The notes beneath the pieces were generated by a model. That model was not told the DNA's origin. It saw nothing but the letters and a program-made list of their open reading frames with translations, and ran no database searches. A program made the position numbers and the translations under genes. This document shows, piece by piece, positions 1 through 32,326 of a stretch of 64,000 nucleotides of DNA. This stretch comes from Halocaridina rubra (taxonomy: Eukaryota; Arthropoda; Malacostraca; Decapoda; Atyidae), in contig JAXCGZ010000132.1 of NCBI GenBank assembly GCA_037179515.1, positions 33,501 through 97,500 of the forward strand, in the 5' to 3' direction. The first letter of the stretch is position 1; the number at the start of each line of letters is the position of its first letter.

Positions 1-577
1 CTGCAGCTGTGTCTGCAGAGGCAGCTTCGCCATAAACCGAAACTCTCTTTAGGCCATAGTGTTCTTGAAATTTGGTGAACCATCCCTTGCTTGCAGTGAA
101 TGATTATTTCCTCGGTGGAGAATCGCTGGAGGGTCCTGGTTGTGGGTTGTCGATATCTTCTTCTCTCTCCTCCTCTCCACTGTCGTCGTCGGGCTTGTTT
201 GCAGCGAATGTCTCGTACAGCTTCTTCGCCTTTGTTTGTATGATATTGTCGTCTATGCTGATGTTCTATCTGCAATCAGCAATCCACAGGGCCAAAGCAG
301 ATTCCATTCGCACTATTATCTTATTGTGGGGTGTTACGACCCTCTTCGCTGTTTTACTAAATGAAATAGTCGCTGTTTTCCTGATATTTGCCTCGTCATT
401 TTTGATGTAGCGAACAGTAGATTTGTTGAGGCCAAATTGGCGGCAGACATCTGCAAACCTTCTTCCTTCTTTCAGCATATCTAACAGTTTTACCTTATCT
501 GTTATGGTTAACATCTTCCTTTGCCACTTAGGCTCACTACCAGAAGCTTTAGAAGATGAAGGACGCTTGGGAGGCAT
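1..577 (-). pseudogene. Tigger transposase, broken N-terminal part
   Basis: Translation on the minus strand begins at an ATG at 577-575 with MPPKRPSSSKAS, followed by a CENP-B/psq-like helix-turn-helix region (KVKLLDMLKEGRRF, then STVRYIKNDE). The frame is stopped by TAG after WIADCR near 266; the other copy has AAG at this position. Readable sequence continues in the same frame (acidic linker, a further TAA, then GWFTKF and GEAASADTAA) to the window edge. The two stops make it inactive as it stands. The catalytic DDE region lies outside the window. Confidence 0.75.
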
Positions 578-799
578 TGCAAAGGTTGAAATACGTGAAT
601 AAAATAAATTGCAAGCACAACGTATTAATAAACACAATGTGAACGGCACACACGTGAGTTAGACTGAACGAGTGAGGCGAGACAATGGAAGATGGTGGGA
701 GAACCAAGCTTCAATCAAAAAGCCAATCAGACCCATTATACAGAACATACAGAAAAAGAATTCTGTGATTCGTCGTCTCCCACCCTTTCAGCCAATAGC

Positions 800-1312
800 A
801 TTCCATGAACTGTCTCACGTAGGTGCGAGCCTTTGCGTTTTCCAAGACGCCAATACGGTGTACGCTATAGTACAGTATTTCACATAGTGCAATACTGTGA
901 GTTATATGTTTAAATTTATGTGTTTTACTATTTTTTACTGTTTTATTACTCTTAGGCTAGGAAATCTTTTTTTTTATCAATAAAATAATGAAAATTTCAA
1001 TATGTACTAGCTTACGTAGGTGCGACCCTTTTCGTTTTCTGAAACGCTGATACTGGTATCGTATTTTACATGGTGCAATACTGTGAGTATTTATGATTTT
1101 TTTACTGTTTTATTATTCTAAGGCTAAGAAATAATTCCTTTTATCAATAGAATAATGAAAATAGTGCGAAATTTTAAAATATGCTAGCTCACGTAGGTGC
1201 TACCCTTTGCGTTTTCCGAAACGCCGATACCAGTATCGTACTTTCTATGGTGCAGAGTTACATGTTTAAGTTTATGTTTTTTTACTATTTCTTACTGTTT
1301 CATTATTCTTAG
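800..1312. repeat. Three subterminal repeats inside Tigger copy 1L
   Basis: Three diverged units share a core GTTTTCYGAAACGC followed by GATAC..GTATC. The cores start at 836, 1034 and 1211, giving spacings of 198 and 177 bp. The same triplication occurs in the right-hand copy (61905-62345), so it is ancestral to the family. Transposons often bind their transposase at subterminal repeats; that role is inferred here. Confidence 0.75.
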
Positions 1313-1484
1313 GCTGGGATATACATTTTTTTATCAATAAAATAATGAAATTATTTTTTTCAATAAAATAATGAAAATACTGAAAATTTAAATTTTTTAA
1401 TATTTTAATATTTCAATATTTTCGCATATACCCAGAAAAAAAATTCGCGATAGGTGAACCGCGACATAGCGAGGGGTTATTGTA

Positions 1485-1857
1485 TATAAACAGATAAATA
1501 AATAAAGCCATTAAGTTGATAAATATGAATACAGCTCTGCTGCTAGCTGTGTATTTTGAATAAAATCATATTTACAGCTGTGTTTTTTTTTTAATTCAAT
1601 ATAATCCTTCAATACAACCAAATATATACACAAGTAAATAAATAAAGCCAATAATTTGATAACTATGGATACAGCTGTGCTACTAGCTGTGTATTCGTCT
1701 GCCGTGCTCACAACCTGTTCAGTGCACGCGATTTGAATTTACTGCACCAACCAGTAGGTCGAAGAAGTAATTTATTAATAATTTATTATTTATATATTGG
1801 CCTGTGACGTAATGGCAAAACGACGTAACTCAAAACAACTTTATATAGGACTCCCTA
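1485..1857 (-). mobile_element. Fragment of a second Tigger-like family (Tigger-2)
   Basis: Read on the minus strand, it starts with TAGGGAGTCCTATATAAAG at 1857. It then shares long stretches with 10508-10960: CAGGCCAATA, a CACAGCTAGTAGCACAGCTG motif, and a run before ACACAGCTGTAAATA. It stops at the terminus of Tigger copy 1L, which was inserted into it at a TA. No coding sequence is present in this piece. Confidence 0.65.
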
Positions 1858-2187
1858 TATTGTAAGTCTGTTAAAAGTAATTTTTGAATATTTCACAGAA
1901 ATATCACACTACTCCAATATAACTTAATATGTGTCATCCAGAGAACTTTTCAAGAAGTAATTCCTTCCAAGTCATGGAGGTACAGTTTTGATGTGTTTCA
2001 GGAAATTTCCCTAGCAATGACATAGACCAGTAAAGTGCTTGTACATTATATTAAAAACTAATTTGAATTTACTTTATGCTTAAATATGCATACAGTATTA
2101 CAAAGTGTACTGTGCAGTTATGGAGTACTTATTAATAATTTTTTTCTCAGTGATACTTCAGGACCATTATTTTTTCCTCTTCGACAG

Positions 2188-22439
<20,252 letters not shown>

Positions 22440-23394
22440 CTAAAACCTTCTGTTATATAGGAACAAAAAATCTAGTTATAATATAAGAAATTACGTCATG
22501 CACTCTTAAATGATTCAAATATATATTATAAAACTTCATGAACATTTATGTTTCTTGATGTTACTATGTAGGTGTATTGTATATTTGTAATATAAATCAT
22601 ACAGTTTTTTAAAACCAAAATAATATATAGAAGTAAAAAAAAAAAAGTCTTTTTGCCTCCCAAATCTACCTAAATTACTGAAGTTTACACTTTGTCTCTC
22701 AGTGTAAATAATATACAAAAGCAATTTCATGTTCAACATTCCCTACAGAAGTCCTCGTGTTTTGCGATTTACTTTATACTGTGGATATGGCAGGCTTCAG
22801 TGACATAATATTTAAGTACAGTATCTTTATATAGCAGAGACAAATGCAAACCTACTCCTTTCTTTCATCTTTATGTCAAGGTCCTTTTTTCACTTTTATT
22901 TCATGAGCCTTTCTTTACATGTGTATAATCCTCATTATACTGTGCTTTACTCTGATCCGTATTTACCAGCTTTCCAGTGCCTCCCACCTAAGAATGAAAA
23001 AAAAAAAAAAAATCACTGTAGTCCAAATAAGATGTGACTGTGTTCAGATTTATATTTTGTTTCAATTGACACTCCGTTATTCTGTTTGCTTAAAAATTTA
23101 TGTTAAGATTATACAGTATGTGGGAAATTTATTGAGAAAGCCAAGCCCTTCTGTAGATATTGCAAATTTGGAAAGATTTATGGTTGTACGGATAGGAAAG
23201 CAATATGGCAGAGTTCTCAAAATGTAAAGAATATGTAAGAAAAGTTTTTAGGGATGTGAAGTTTTATTAACACTATTCAATGAATAAGGATAGATGAGGA
23301 AGAGTGAGTGGTTACAAATAACTTTTAACACACTTGAGGATTGGCGAGAGAGGAAAGGGAGTTGGGAAATGAGCAGGTTATTGGTTGAAAATGT

Positions 23395-24790
23395 CTCTCG
23401 TAGCAATATCACAAGAGTCTTCTTCTTCGTCTACATCTTTTCCCACTTTTATGTGGGGTCGATGTTTCTGGCCAGTATTCTCCTTATGTTCCTGTCCCAT
23501 ACCTCATCACCCAACAAACCTTTAGATCTCAGGTCGTCATTGATGCAATCCATCCACCTACGCTTTGGTCTCCCCCTCCCTCCTACCCTGCATATCCATT
23601 TCCATCACCCTCCTCCCAACATACTGTTCATCCCTCCTAATGACATGATTATACCACCTTAGTCTACTTTCTTGTATCTTATGTGATATTTCTCTAACTT
23701 TTGAGGTACCGCTAATTACCTCGCTTCTGATCTTATCGCCCTCATCTCTGCCACACCCAGTTTATTCTCTTGTGTCTTCTTTATTGCCCATGCCTCTGCT
23801 CCATACATCATCGCAGGTCTCACAACTGTCTTATGCACTTTACCCTTCAGCTTAATCCCTATTCTCCTGTCGCAAAGCACCCCCAGACACTTTCTTCCAG
23901 TTCTTCCATCCCGCTTGTATTCTGTGGGTTATTTCTGACTCTAGGTCACCATCCTCTGCTACTGTTGATCCCAAATACTTGAACTTTTCAACACCTCCCC
24001 CTGCAAATTGACCTCCCCATCATCATCATCTCTCAACCTCAAGTACTCTGTCTTCTTCCTGCTGATTCTCAGTCCTCTATCCTCCATCACTCTTCTCCAC
24101 TCCTCAAGCTTCTCCTCCACTACCTCTTGTCTGTTGCTACACAGTACGATGTCATCTGCAAAAGGCATACACCATGGTGATCTCTAATAGCCTGGGTTAC
24201 TACATCCATGACCAGATCAAATATATATGGGCTCAAAGCAGACCAACATTTACTGAGAGACTTTTCGTCAAGCCCACACTGGTCTTAACATTTTCCTCTG
24301 CCCTCTCATACATATCTTGGATGATTCTTACATATTTCTCAGGGACTCCCTTTTCTCTAATACACCTCCACACCTCTTGACGTGGGACTCGATCATATGC
24401 CTTTTCCAAGTCAATAAAGACCGTATTCAGTCCTTTCTGTTTCTCCCGATGCTTTTCCGTCATTTGTCTCAAGGCAAATATGGCATCCACTGTCCCTCTT
24501 CCAGGCAGGAAGCCAAACTGTTCATCCCCAATTGTCGTTTCCTCTCTATGATCTCCCATATCTTCATAGTATGGCTTAACAACTTTATACCTCTACAGTT
24601 TCCACACTCCTGAATGCTCTCTTCCCTTTGTAGATTGGGATGATTAGGCTTCCTCTCCACTCCTCTGGCATCTTTTCCTGACTAAAGATTTTTTGCATTA
24701 AGTCCCACAAGATATCTGCATTTAAATTTAGATTATGTAAGAGGAGAAACTTGGAATTTGTTACTGGAAAATATGTGGTGGATGGCAAAT
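23395..24790 (-). pseudogene. RTE-clade non-LTR reverse transcriptase relic
   Basis: Read on the minus strand, blocks in shifting frames give [90 protein letters not shown] and [20 protein letters not shown]. The C-terminal motif GRPKRRWMDCINDDL and a final DPT follow. These are RTE-type RT domains and the usual RTE C-terminus. At least three frameshifts are needed to read through, so it is inactive. A GAA-rich tract at about 23418 may be the 3' tail. It lies downstream of the CARTF-like gene. Confidence 0.8.
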
Positions 24791-27286
24791 AGTAACAACG
24801 TGGGAGTAATTTTTTTGAGTATTAACACTTGTCATTTCAAGAAGGTTTTTCCCTATCCCTGTCTTTTCTCGTTTGATATAATGAGGTATTTGCTTTCTAG
24901 ATCTAAAGCCTCCTTTTATTTACTATAGTTTTTAGATAGATAAATAGCTTTTTGTTAATGTTTATATTCTCCCTCTTAAGAAGGTTCTTAATTATATAAG
25001 ATGATAGGACCACATATCCTTCTCCGTTATTTGTCAGACTCAACTAGGGAGACCTAAACCATAACTTCTTCCCTCCATACTGACTTCATTAGATAAAAAC
25101 ACAGAATATAATGTCCCTTGGTGTTTTCAGTAAAATTCAACACCAAGAGTAGGTAGCAGTAAGAGGACCCAATTAAAAGAACAAAGGTATTATATGCTTT
25201 ATGTTCTGTTCTGTATTCTTTGTGCACCCCTAGACACTGTGTATTTTTACAATACACAGTGTATCAAAATTAGCGAATACAAATAGTAATTTCAGTATGC
25301 ATTGGAAATCTGCCCAATGTATATTATGAGCTGTTTGCTTATGCTATACTTCTGGGTTAACGTATAACATATCTATATTGCCTCTCATTGCTTTGTACAT
25401 TTGTAATTTGCTTTGTTGTTTATGAATTACAGCCTTTTATTATAGTATATTATAATACTGCTTTGAATATTTATTATATTGTTTTTCTAATTTAATGTGA
25501 CTGTTATATTTACACTGACATTAAGAATGCTTGTCTATTTTTGTTTAAGAATGGTGAGACACTGGTCTGTAAATATATGTATCTTATGGGTGATATTACT
25601 TTTATTTATATGATGTGATATCATGGTAGGTCTTGTATATAAACTCAAAGAAATAAAATTGATGAATTTAGCATTTCTAAACACACTAGTAATTATTTTT
25701 CTTTCATCTGAAGATAGTTCTTTAGGAATGAATATAATAGCTAGATAGGTGACTTATTTCACTTTTTCTGGGTAAGTACAAGAAAGCTACACTTGGTGTT
25801 TAGTAATTATTTTGCACCTGAGTTTTATTTTTTTATTTTATTTTATTTTTTATTTTTTTGAGAAAGAGAAAGCAGCAAGATTTCAGCTACAGATGATACC
25901 GTCTGGCTAGTACAGTAGTAACGTGCTGGTCTCGCATTCGCGAGGTTGACAGATCGGTTTCCGTTCAGGACCGAGAGTTTAAGCAGTTTACTGGGAAGTT
26001 TACTGCTGTTGCTGGACACCACAGTGGGGGGTTGGGGATTGCACCGGCTGATGCCTGCCAGAGTAGGTGCAATGCCTCTGATAGGAGGGCTAAAACCCAG
26101 CAAACTTTAACTTTAATCATGTAATACGTACAACAATATGTGATTCAGATTTCTAGTGGCTGGAAAACATTGCAAAGCTTCCGTGCAAGTCATATCCAGT
26201 GGATCAGAATCTAACAGATGGTAATATTCAAATGTTTCTTGCTTATAGAAGCACTGTAGGAGGAAAGGGTACTGCATCACAGAGACCTATTATTCACTCC
26301 TGCCTCTGTTTAAAAAAAAAAAAACACTGCAATAACTTGTGCAACACAATTTGTGATTCCAATTAAGTCATTCATTTGCTGGGGTGCTTTAGGACCGATG
26401 AATCTCCATGCATGTGGTGATAAGATTGAAAGGTATAAGTAAAAGTAAATCCTTCAAAAAACCTAGAGGTACCAGTGAAATCTGTAGCAATATCTGATAA
26501 AAACAATTATGGTACTGAATGCCCTGATATGAACTTCCTAATTATTACCAGATAAGTCACAGTACGAAAATTTTTGTTTAAGTCAAGGTGAATAAGTTAA
26601 TAATGTAATCTATACCAAAAGTCTGTTAGAGAACCATAAAGACTACCCCTTCATAAGGAAAGGTTGGTGGGCCTGGATAAATACATGATTTCCCACAGAC
26701 TTCTTGCAATGCAAACAGCCTTTCAAAGATGGTGTTTACAGTCTTTCTCTAAATATCATGAAATGTCTAATTTCTCTTCGAGTTCCGTCAGTAATACAAT
26801 GGGGACCACTCTAAAGTAATTTTGAGTAAGATCAATTAGATAAAATATTCTTCTGGTGATCTAAGGACTGGATGAGGCAGAATTTGCTAGAATAAAATTT
26901 ACCAAGAGAATTCTAACGCAGGGTGTTTCTTTATTGTAAATATAGTGTAAAAGTTTAACAATCTTGTGCCATTGCCCTTATCAAAGCATGAGCTCGAGGA
27001 ACACTGCTCCTAAAGAGACCCAACACACACGCACTCCATACTCAGCTAGCTGAGATGATATAAGGGATGGCAAGTCTCACAAACCACTCATGGGATCATA
27101 CACACCCTTCTAGTCATCTTTATTATAGTCATTATTATCTAATAAATATACTATACCATCTTTATGAGAAAACAATCAAATTCAGAGGTTCAGAACCAAG
27201 CCTTTTACAGTTCTTGCTCCCTTTGATGTCATCAGCACCTAGAAAGTAGGTACTTTTCCATGTCATGCATCGTGTTCATCTGCAGA
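24791..27286. other. Intergenic region, no gene seen
   Basis: AT-rich sequence between the RTE relic and the zinc-finger gene. It holds a SINE-like unit (25890-26115) and an AATAAA at about 25651, which could serve a plus-strand transcript. TTTATT motifs at about 26930 and 27120 could be minus-strand polyadenylation signals for the zinc-finger gene. No frame with family similarity was found. Confidence 0.5.
25890..26115 (+). repeat. Probable tRNA-derived SINE
   Basis: An A-box-like GTCTGGCTAGTACAGTAG is followed by CTCGCATTCGCGAGG (anticodon-arm-like stem) and a weak B box (GGTTGACAGATCGG). A body of about 130 bp includes GGGGATTGCACCGGCTGATG. It ends in AAACTTTAACTTTAA. The order is tRNA head, unrelated body and short repeated tail. 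It would be transcribed by RNA polymerase III if intact (family knowledge). Confidence 0.5.
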
Positions 27287-28417
27287 TTAAACTATCTCTT
27301 CTTTAATGCAAATAAACTCGCCTATGACATCTGTCTTTTGTAAGCAAACTGCCACATCCTCTTTCTCCTGAATACTTCCAAAGTGATCTGAAGAAATTCC
27401 AGGATCATGTTTAAGAGCTTGGACACATAATGTGCTAGTTTCATCACTTTCTACAACAGATTTAGGAACACCTGAAGATTCATAATTTTTTGTGCACTTA
27501 TTATGAACTGCACTGATAATAGGAGCTTCATCATGTCTTGAAGATGTAAAATTAAGCGTATCTAAATTCTTTCGAGGACCAATTCTTTTGCCTCCAGTAT
27601 GCATTTTCATGTGTTTGTTCAAGCTCTTGGACTGCTTAAATTTTTTCCCACATATACTACACGAGTAAGGTCTCTCCTCTGTGTGCACCCTCGAGTGTGC
27701 ATTAAGAGCAGGTTTTAAGCGAAAACTCATCCCACAAACACTGCATAAATAAGGTCTCTCTTGAGTATGCGATGTCATATGTACCGTTAGGGTTTTTTTC
27801 ATTCGAAAACTCTTCTCACATTCAGTACAAGTAAATGGCTTTTCAAGTGTGTGTGTTCTCAAATGATCCTGAAGATTACCTTTCTTGGTAAAGCCTTGAC
27901 CACATTCCATGCATTTGAAGGGTTTTTCTTTTGTATGTACCATCATGTGGCTAGTGACATGGCATGACTGAGTAAAGCCCCTGTTACATATAGGACAAGA
28001 ATAGGGTTTTATACCTAGATGGGTTTTCAGATGAGTATGAAGAGAACTTTTGTCTTTGAAACTTTTTTCACACATCTTACATGAGAAAGGCTTTTCATTT
28101 GTATGGATTCTTATATGAGAATCCAATTTGTCTTTTCGACTAAAACCCTTTCCGCATTCACAACACAAAAATGGCGTCTCTTCAGTATGAATCCTCATAT
28201 GTTTGGTAAGACTACCCTTATGACTAAAACTATTATTGCATATGCTGCAGGTGTATGGCTTTTCTTGTGTGTGCACTCTGAAGTGTGTTACAAGTCGGCT
28301 TTTATAAGGAAAGGACTTGCCACATTCAGTACATGAAAAAGATTTCCCATTGGAGTTATGAGCAACAATCATAGTAGGAGTATTCTCAACAATACTGCTC
28401 TTACTTAATTCCTCCAT
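27287..28417 (-). CDS. C2H2 zinc-finger protein, nine fingers
   Basis: An intact single-exon frame. The first in-frame ATG is at 28417-28415 (MEELSKSS), giving about 376 residues; the open frame extends nine codons further upstream without another ATG, to a stop. Nine tandem C2H2 fingers run from FSCTECGKSF to YSCSICGKKF, each with C-x2-C-x12-H-x3-H spacing and TGEKP-like linkers (TQEKPY, TEETPF, TNEKPF). This indicates sequence-specific DNA binding in the nucleus. The acidic C-terminus ends with ICIKEEIV, where IKEE fits a SUMO-acceptor consensus. No KRAB, BTB or ZAD domain is seen. A 3' splice site (CATTAG) just upstream of the ATG could mean a further 5' exon. The paralogue cannot be named. 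Confidence 0.85.
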   Translation of the reverse strand: MEELSKSSIVENTPTMIVAHNSNGKSFSCTECGKSFPYKSRLVTHFRVHTQEKPYTCSICNNSFSHKGSLTKHMRIHTEETPFLCCECGKGFSRKDKLDSHIRIHTNEKPFSCKMCEKSFKDKSSLHTHLKTHLGIKPYSCPICNRGFTQSCHVTSHMMVHTKEKPFKCMECGQGFTKKGNLQDHLRTHTLEKPFTCTECEKSFRMKKTLTVHMTSHTQERPYLCSVCGMSFRLKPALNAHSRVHTEERPYSCSICGKKFKQSKSLNKHMKMHTGGKRIGPRKNLDTLNFTSSRHDEAPIISAVHNKCTKNYESSGVPKSVVESDETSTLCVQALKHDPGISSDHFGSIQEKEDVAVCLQKTDVIGEFICIKEEIV

Positions 28418-28444
28418 GTTCAATACAGTGTTGTCTAATGTCAC

Positions 28445-31400
28445 ATGGCCGATTTGAGATTTTTATATGTGCAAAATATACATACTGTTATAAAAAATAA
28501 ATAATATTAAATTTGAATCCTTTTCTCATATTTCTTGTACTGTTCTTCTCATATTACAGTTTTCTCACTTTTAAATACAGTTGAGAGATTAACGTAACAG
28601 TAGAATATGATGTCACCTGTTTCCCTAATAGAGAATCCTCAAGCTAGAGTTCAATAAGGCAGCATAATATGAATATCAAGTAACTTAAATAACATGGCTC
28701 AATATATGCAACTACATATGAGTCTTTTCATAATTTGAATACTTTCAGAAAGTTAAGCATAATTACACTACTGCATATGTTTAAGATATACATGTCGGAA
28801 CAAACTCTCAACTCTAGTAAATCTTCCTTCTAGACATAATTTTCTTGAAAATACTATTCCGTGTAATGCCTTGATGGTTTCATTGATGAATCAGAAATCT
28901 TCTTTGGTTCTGAAAAACAGACTGATAATTAACTCTCTGTGCCAAATGCACCTCAAATTACAATTCTTCCTGATCACAAAATAATAATTTGAGGTAAACT
29001 TGAAGATATGACACAAAAACTGTAAACCTGCACTGGAAACAGCAATTTTCCACTGATAAATAAGTGATCTCTAATAACTTACTAGTTTATAAGAAACTAT
29101 ACCTATGTTAAATTTCTACAGTGATTCAGGAATGCATCATCATAACAGAATAAAGTGACTTACTACACAGAACAGATTAAGTCAGTTAAAAATCAACTTA
29201 AAATTGCTAAAATATATATTCTCAGAAGATCATTATCTACTGAAAAGGAATATCCCTTGTGGACTTAAATAAATCTCTCCATTCTTGAAGCAATTTTGGT
29301 TGACAGAATACTGTACAATATTTCACGTTTGTCTGCCACTCTTCCGTCATATGTATATATGATTACCAGCACCAAAACTAAAATGAATGATAAAATTTCT
29401 AACCTGATAATAAATGTAATAGTTCTCAAATAAATGTAGCCAAGATTATACAAAGCTAAATGGTATGTTCAATTGTTGATATGCTTGTAGAATGACGGGG
29501 TTGAGACAAGGCCATGTAAAATAGCTCTGTAAACTGAGAAAAACTCTTTACAACAATGATGCATATTACTAAACTGCTTAATCCAGAGTAGTCTAGGTAT
29601 GCAACGTATCCCAACTATTCTGAGGACTCCAAGTCAAGGGGTCCTTGGTTTTCGACATATTTCGTGAATTTATTTTTTTTTTCTTCATATTTTCAAATCA
29701 CACATGGGAAAACTTCACTATTTGAAGCTGTGTGAGACATGGACACACTATTTGAGCATTAAAGTTACCTGCAGTTTGAATAAGTGTACCAAACCCCTAT
29801 ACTGCATATTAATCACTAGCAAGAAAATACAATTTCAGAACAACCCAGTAAAAGCATAGGCGTTAGCACATATGTCTAAACCAGAAAAATATTTTAAATG
29901 TTCTACTGTAAATATCAACTATCTTTCTAGTCAGTAATAAAAGTCATGATTCCTTTTTCAGTACTCTGGTTAGAGTATATAGAAGTACACAAGGCTAACA
30001 TATTTGTTTAGTTATTTGATTTAAAGTTTTGCAATATGGGTTACCAATAATGTTTGGTGAGTTCTGATATTTTGATATTCATTATACTTCAACACCTTCT
30101 TTGAATTAAAATTTTACTTTATGGGTTTTAGAGCTTTGAAAATTTCTCATATTCATTTCTGTTGGTAGTTGTTGGTTAAAGATATAACCCCCCTTCAATT
30201 ATGGGGGAAAGTTGAGCGAGGGAATATTCAAACACTAGCAATTTTGAAGGAAAGTAGTATCAGCTACATTTAAATCTATAATAAATAAATAAGTAAATAA
30301 AAAAATCATAATAATTACCAGGGGGCATTTCATAGTATCCCCTATTTTACCTGGATGGACTTGCCACCTTAAGCACCCTTAGCTAACCTAACTGGACGAA
30401 ATTTTGACAGCAGTCTTGAGGGTGTTTTTACAAACTGAGGTTCATTGTCCCTAAATATCACCGTAATCAACAAACATCAACAAGCATACCCATCTTATTC
30501 TATAGTACAACACGTGAAAGCTACGTTGAAACCAATAAGTAATTGGCAGAAATCATCAAAGGTGCGCATGTGTCAGTGTACTTAGGAGGGGTATGATCGG
30601 ATCTTGAGTCTTGAATGCAAGCAAGTGGCCAGTGATTTGCTAAAACAGGCAACTGAACATTAGACCTGTGACATTAAAACACTGAGGCATGATGGCCTGA
30701 AAGAGTTTCCCGATTCCTATAACAATGAAATTAAAAATGTCTTTGGTTATGAAAGTAGATCAAGTGTCTTTTCCCATATATCTGTGTGAAAAGTGTCACA
30801 GTATTATGTAAGAGCTCCTTAGGGCAAAATACATTGTCATATTCAAATATCCAGTGCGTGCAAAAGTGAACAAATACCAAGTGTGCCATCTTTCAAGTTG
30901 ATATTAATGACTAGTGATGGTTGCACGACCAATGTATATATTCTCCTCATATGTTTTCAGAGCTGTATTGGTGACTTGTAATTAGCAAGATTACACCATA
31001 CCATACAGTTTAAGTATTTGAAGTTTGTGTCACTCGTACTACAAGGTTACTCACTGGCACTTATCTTGAGTTAAAAGCAATGGGGATTCTCATATTATAT
31101 AAACCATTTTTGTTAAAAAAAAAAAAAAAGTTATTTTGACCTCAAGAACATGCATTGTTAACATGAATGTACAAATATAAATTATCGCAACCAACATTCA
31201 TTTGCAAAATACAAATGCAAATACCTCTGACTGATGACATATTGGTAGAAAACATTCAGTGCTACTTTGTTTTGTTATCTACGAGGAAAAAATAACTACA
31301 CCATAGATATTCTAGCGATAAACAGCACGTATATCGGCTAAAAATGATAAATAGGGGTTAGGTTAGGTTACAGATCACAATATAAAGTGTAGATCGCATA

Positions 31401-31665
31401 CCAAAGTAGATTCATGACCCGTATATAACAAACCAGAGTAGCACCTCACAACATTCCTACAGTTCTTCCGGTGTATGCAAGGTGCCAAGCATGGTAAAGT
31501 CATGAATGATTGCCGCCCAAATTATTCAAAAAATAACAATTAGGGTTAAGATTCTCTTTATGCACCCCTTCCATTGCCTACCCGAGAAATAAGCGTTGGT
31601 ACCACTTACTGGCTTGTGCAGCACTGCTGTATAAACAGCCAAAGTTGCCCTTTGAAGATACAGAA
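28445..31665. other. Intergenic region, no gene seen
   Basis: AT-rich DNA upstream of the zinc-finger gene with only short frames and simple A/T runs. TTAGGTTAGG at about 31370 resembles the arthropod telomere repeat but is only two units. No RNA gene or transposon terminus was recognised. Confidence 0.5.
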
Positions 31666-31669
31666 GGCT

Positions 31670-31860
31670 TCAAATTTGTTAGGTTAATTAATTAGGTTAA
31701 GTACATGCCGTCCACCAATTTCTGCCTACCACAAAAAAAAAAAAAAAAAAAAAAAAATCGAAGACAACAATTACCATATAACTTCAAAACCCATCGATAT
31801 CTATCAGAAAAAATGTGTAAGTCCAAAAACTTAATGGGTGCATAAAACGAATTTCAACCA
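31670..31860. repeat. Diverged direct repeat, left copy, flanking the CR1-B array
   Basis: CTTCAAATTTG, CTGCCTACCA, ACAACAATTA, TCAAAACCCATCG, ATCTATCAGAAAA and TTAGTCC-like blocks occur in the same order as at 37660-37880. A run of about 23 A occurs inside this copy. It may be a dispersed repeat or a duplicated host segment. Confidence 0.55.
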
Positions 31861-32074
31861 TAATTAATGAAGAAATACTATTAAATTAACCATAGACCAA
31901 GACTTGGGAACCGTTGCAAAAGGGATATCCCACCCAACTATACTACTACCAACTATACTATCTTAACCAAAGCTAAAAACAAGTATGATCTGGAGGTCAA
32001 AACTATTACAAGAAAAAAAAAATCTTAATATTGTAAATAGAAACCTACTGAAAGAGCATCAAATAATCGCAAAT

Positions 32075-32156
32075 AAGAACATAAGAATAGAGGACACTGC
32101 AACATGCCTACTGGCACACACGAGGCAGCTCCATTTTTGAATTGTATTTTCAGCAT
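32075..32156 (-). mobile_element. CR1-B copy B0, 3'-end fragment
   Basis: Only the last 80 bp or so of a CR1-B element: the 3' UTR block (GGAGCTGCCTCGTGTGTGCC on the minus strand) and a tail of about two TTCTTATG repeats. It directly follows the tail of copy B1 in the same orientation. Confidence 0.8.
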
Positions 32157-32326
32157 AAGAAGAACATAAGAACATAAGAATAGAGGACACTGCAACATGC
32201 CTACTGGCACACACGAGGCAGCTCCATTTATGAATTGTATTTTCAGCATGTCTAACCTATTCTATTCTACTCTACTTATTTATTCTGTTTTTCTTTTTAT
32301 GATTTTTCTAATAAGCACTAACCTAT

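Larger units (their letters stand above)
1..1482 (-). mobile_element. Tigger/pogo DNA transposon, 5' half (copy 1L)
   Basis: The element is read leftward and runs off the window at base 1. Its outer terminal inverted repeat, read on the minus strand from 1482, is CAATAACCCCTCGC followed by a CGCGGTTCACC block. It is flanked by a TA dinucleotide at 1483-1484, the usual Tigger target. The same terminal block occurs at 61659 in a second copy (CAGTGTTCCCTCGC). Between the terminus and the transposase lie three copies of a subterminal repeat. The element was inserted into an older Tigger-like fragment at 1485-1857. Family assignment rests on the transposase remnant and the TIR/TA structure. Confidence 0.8.

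Noticed and set aside
31360..31380. Telomere-like TTAGG repeats, also at 37671-37720 and 47560-47610
   Set aside because: Only one to three degenerate units; too short to claim an interstitial telomere.
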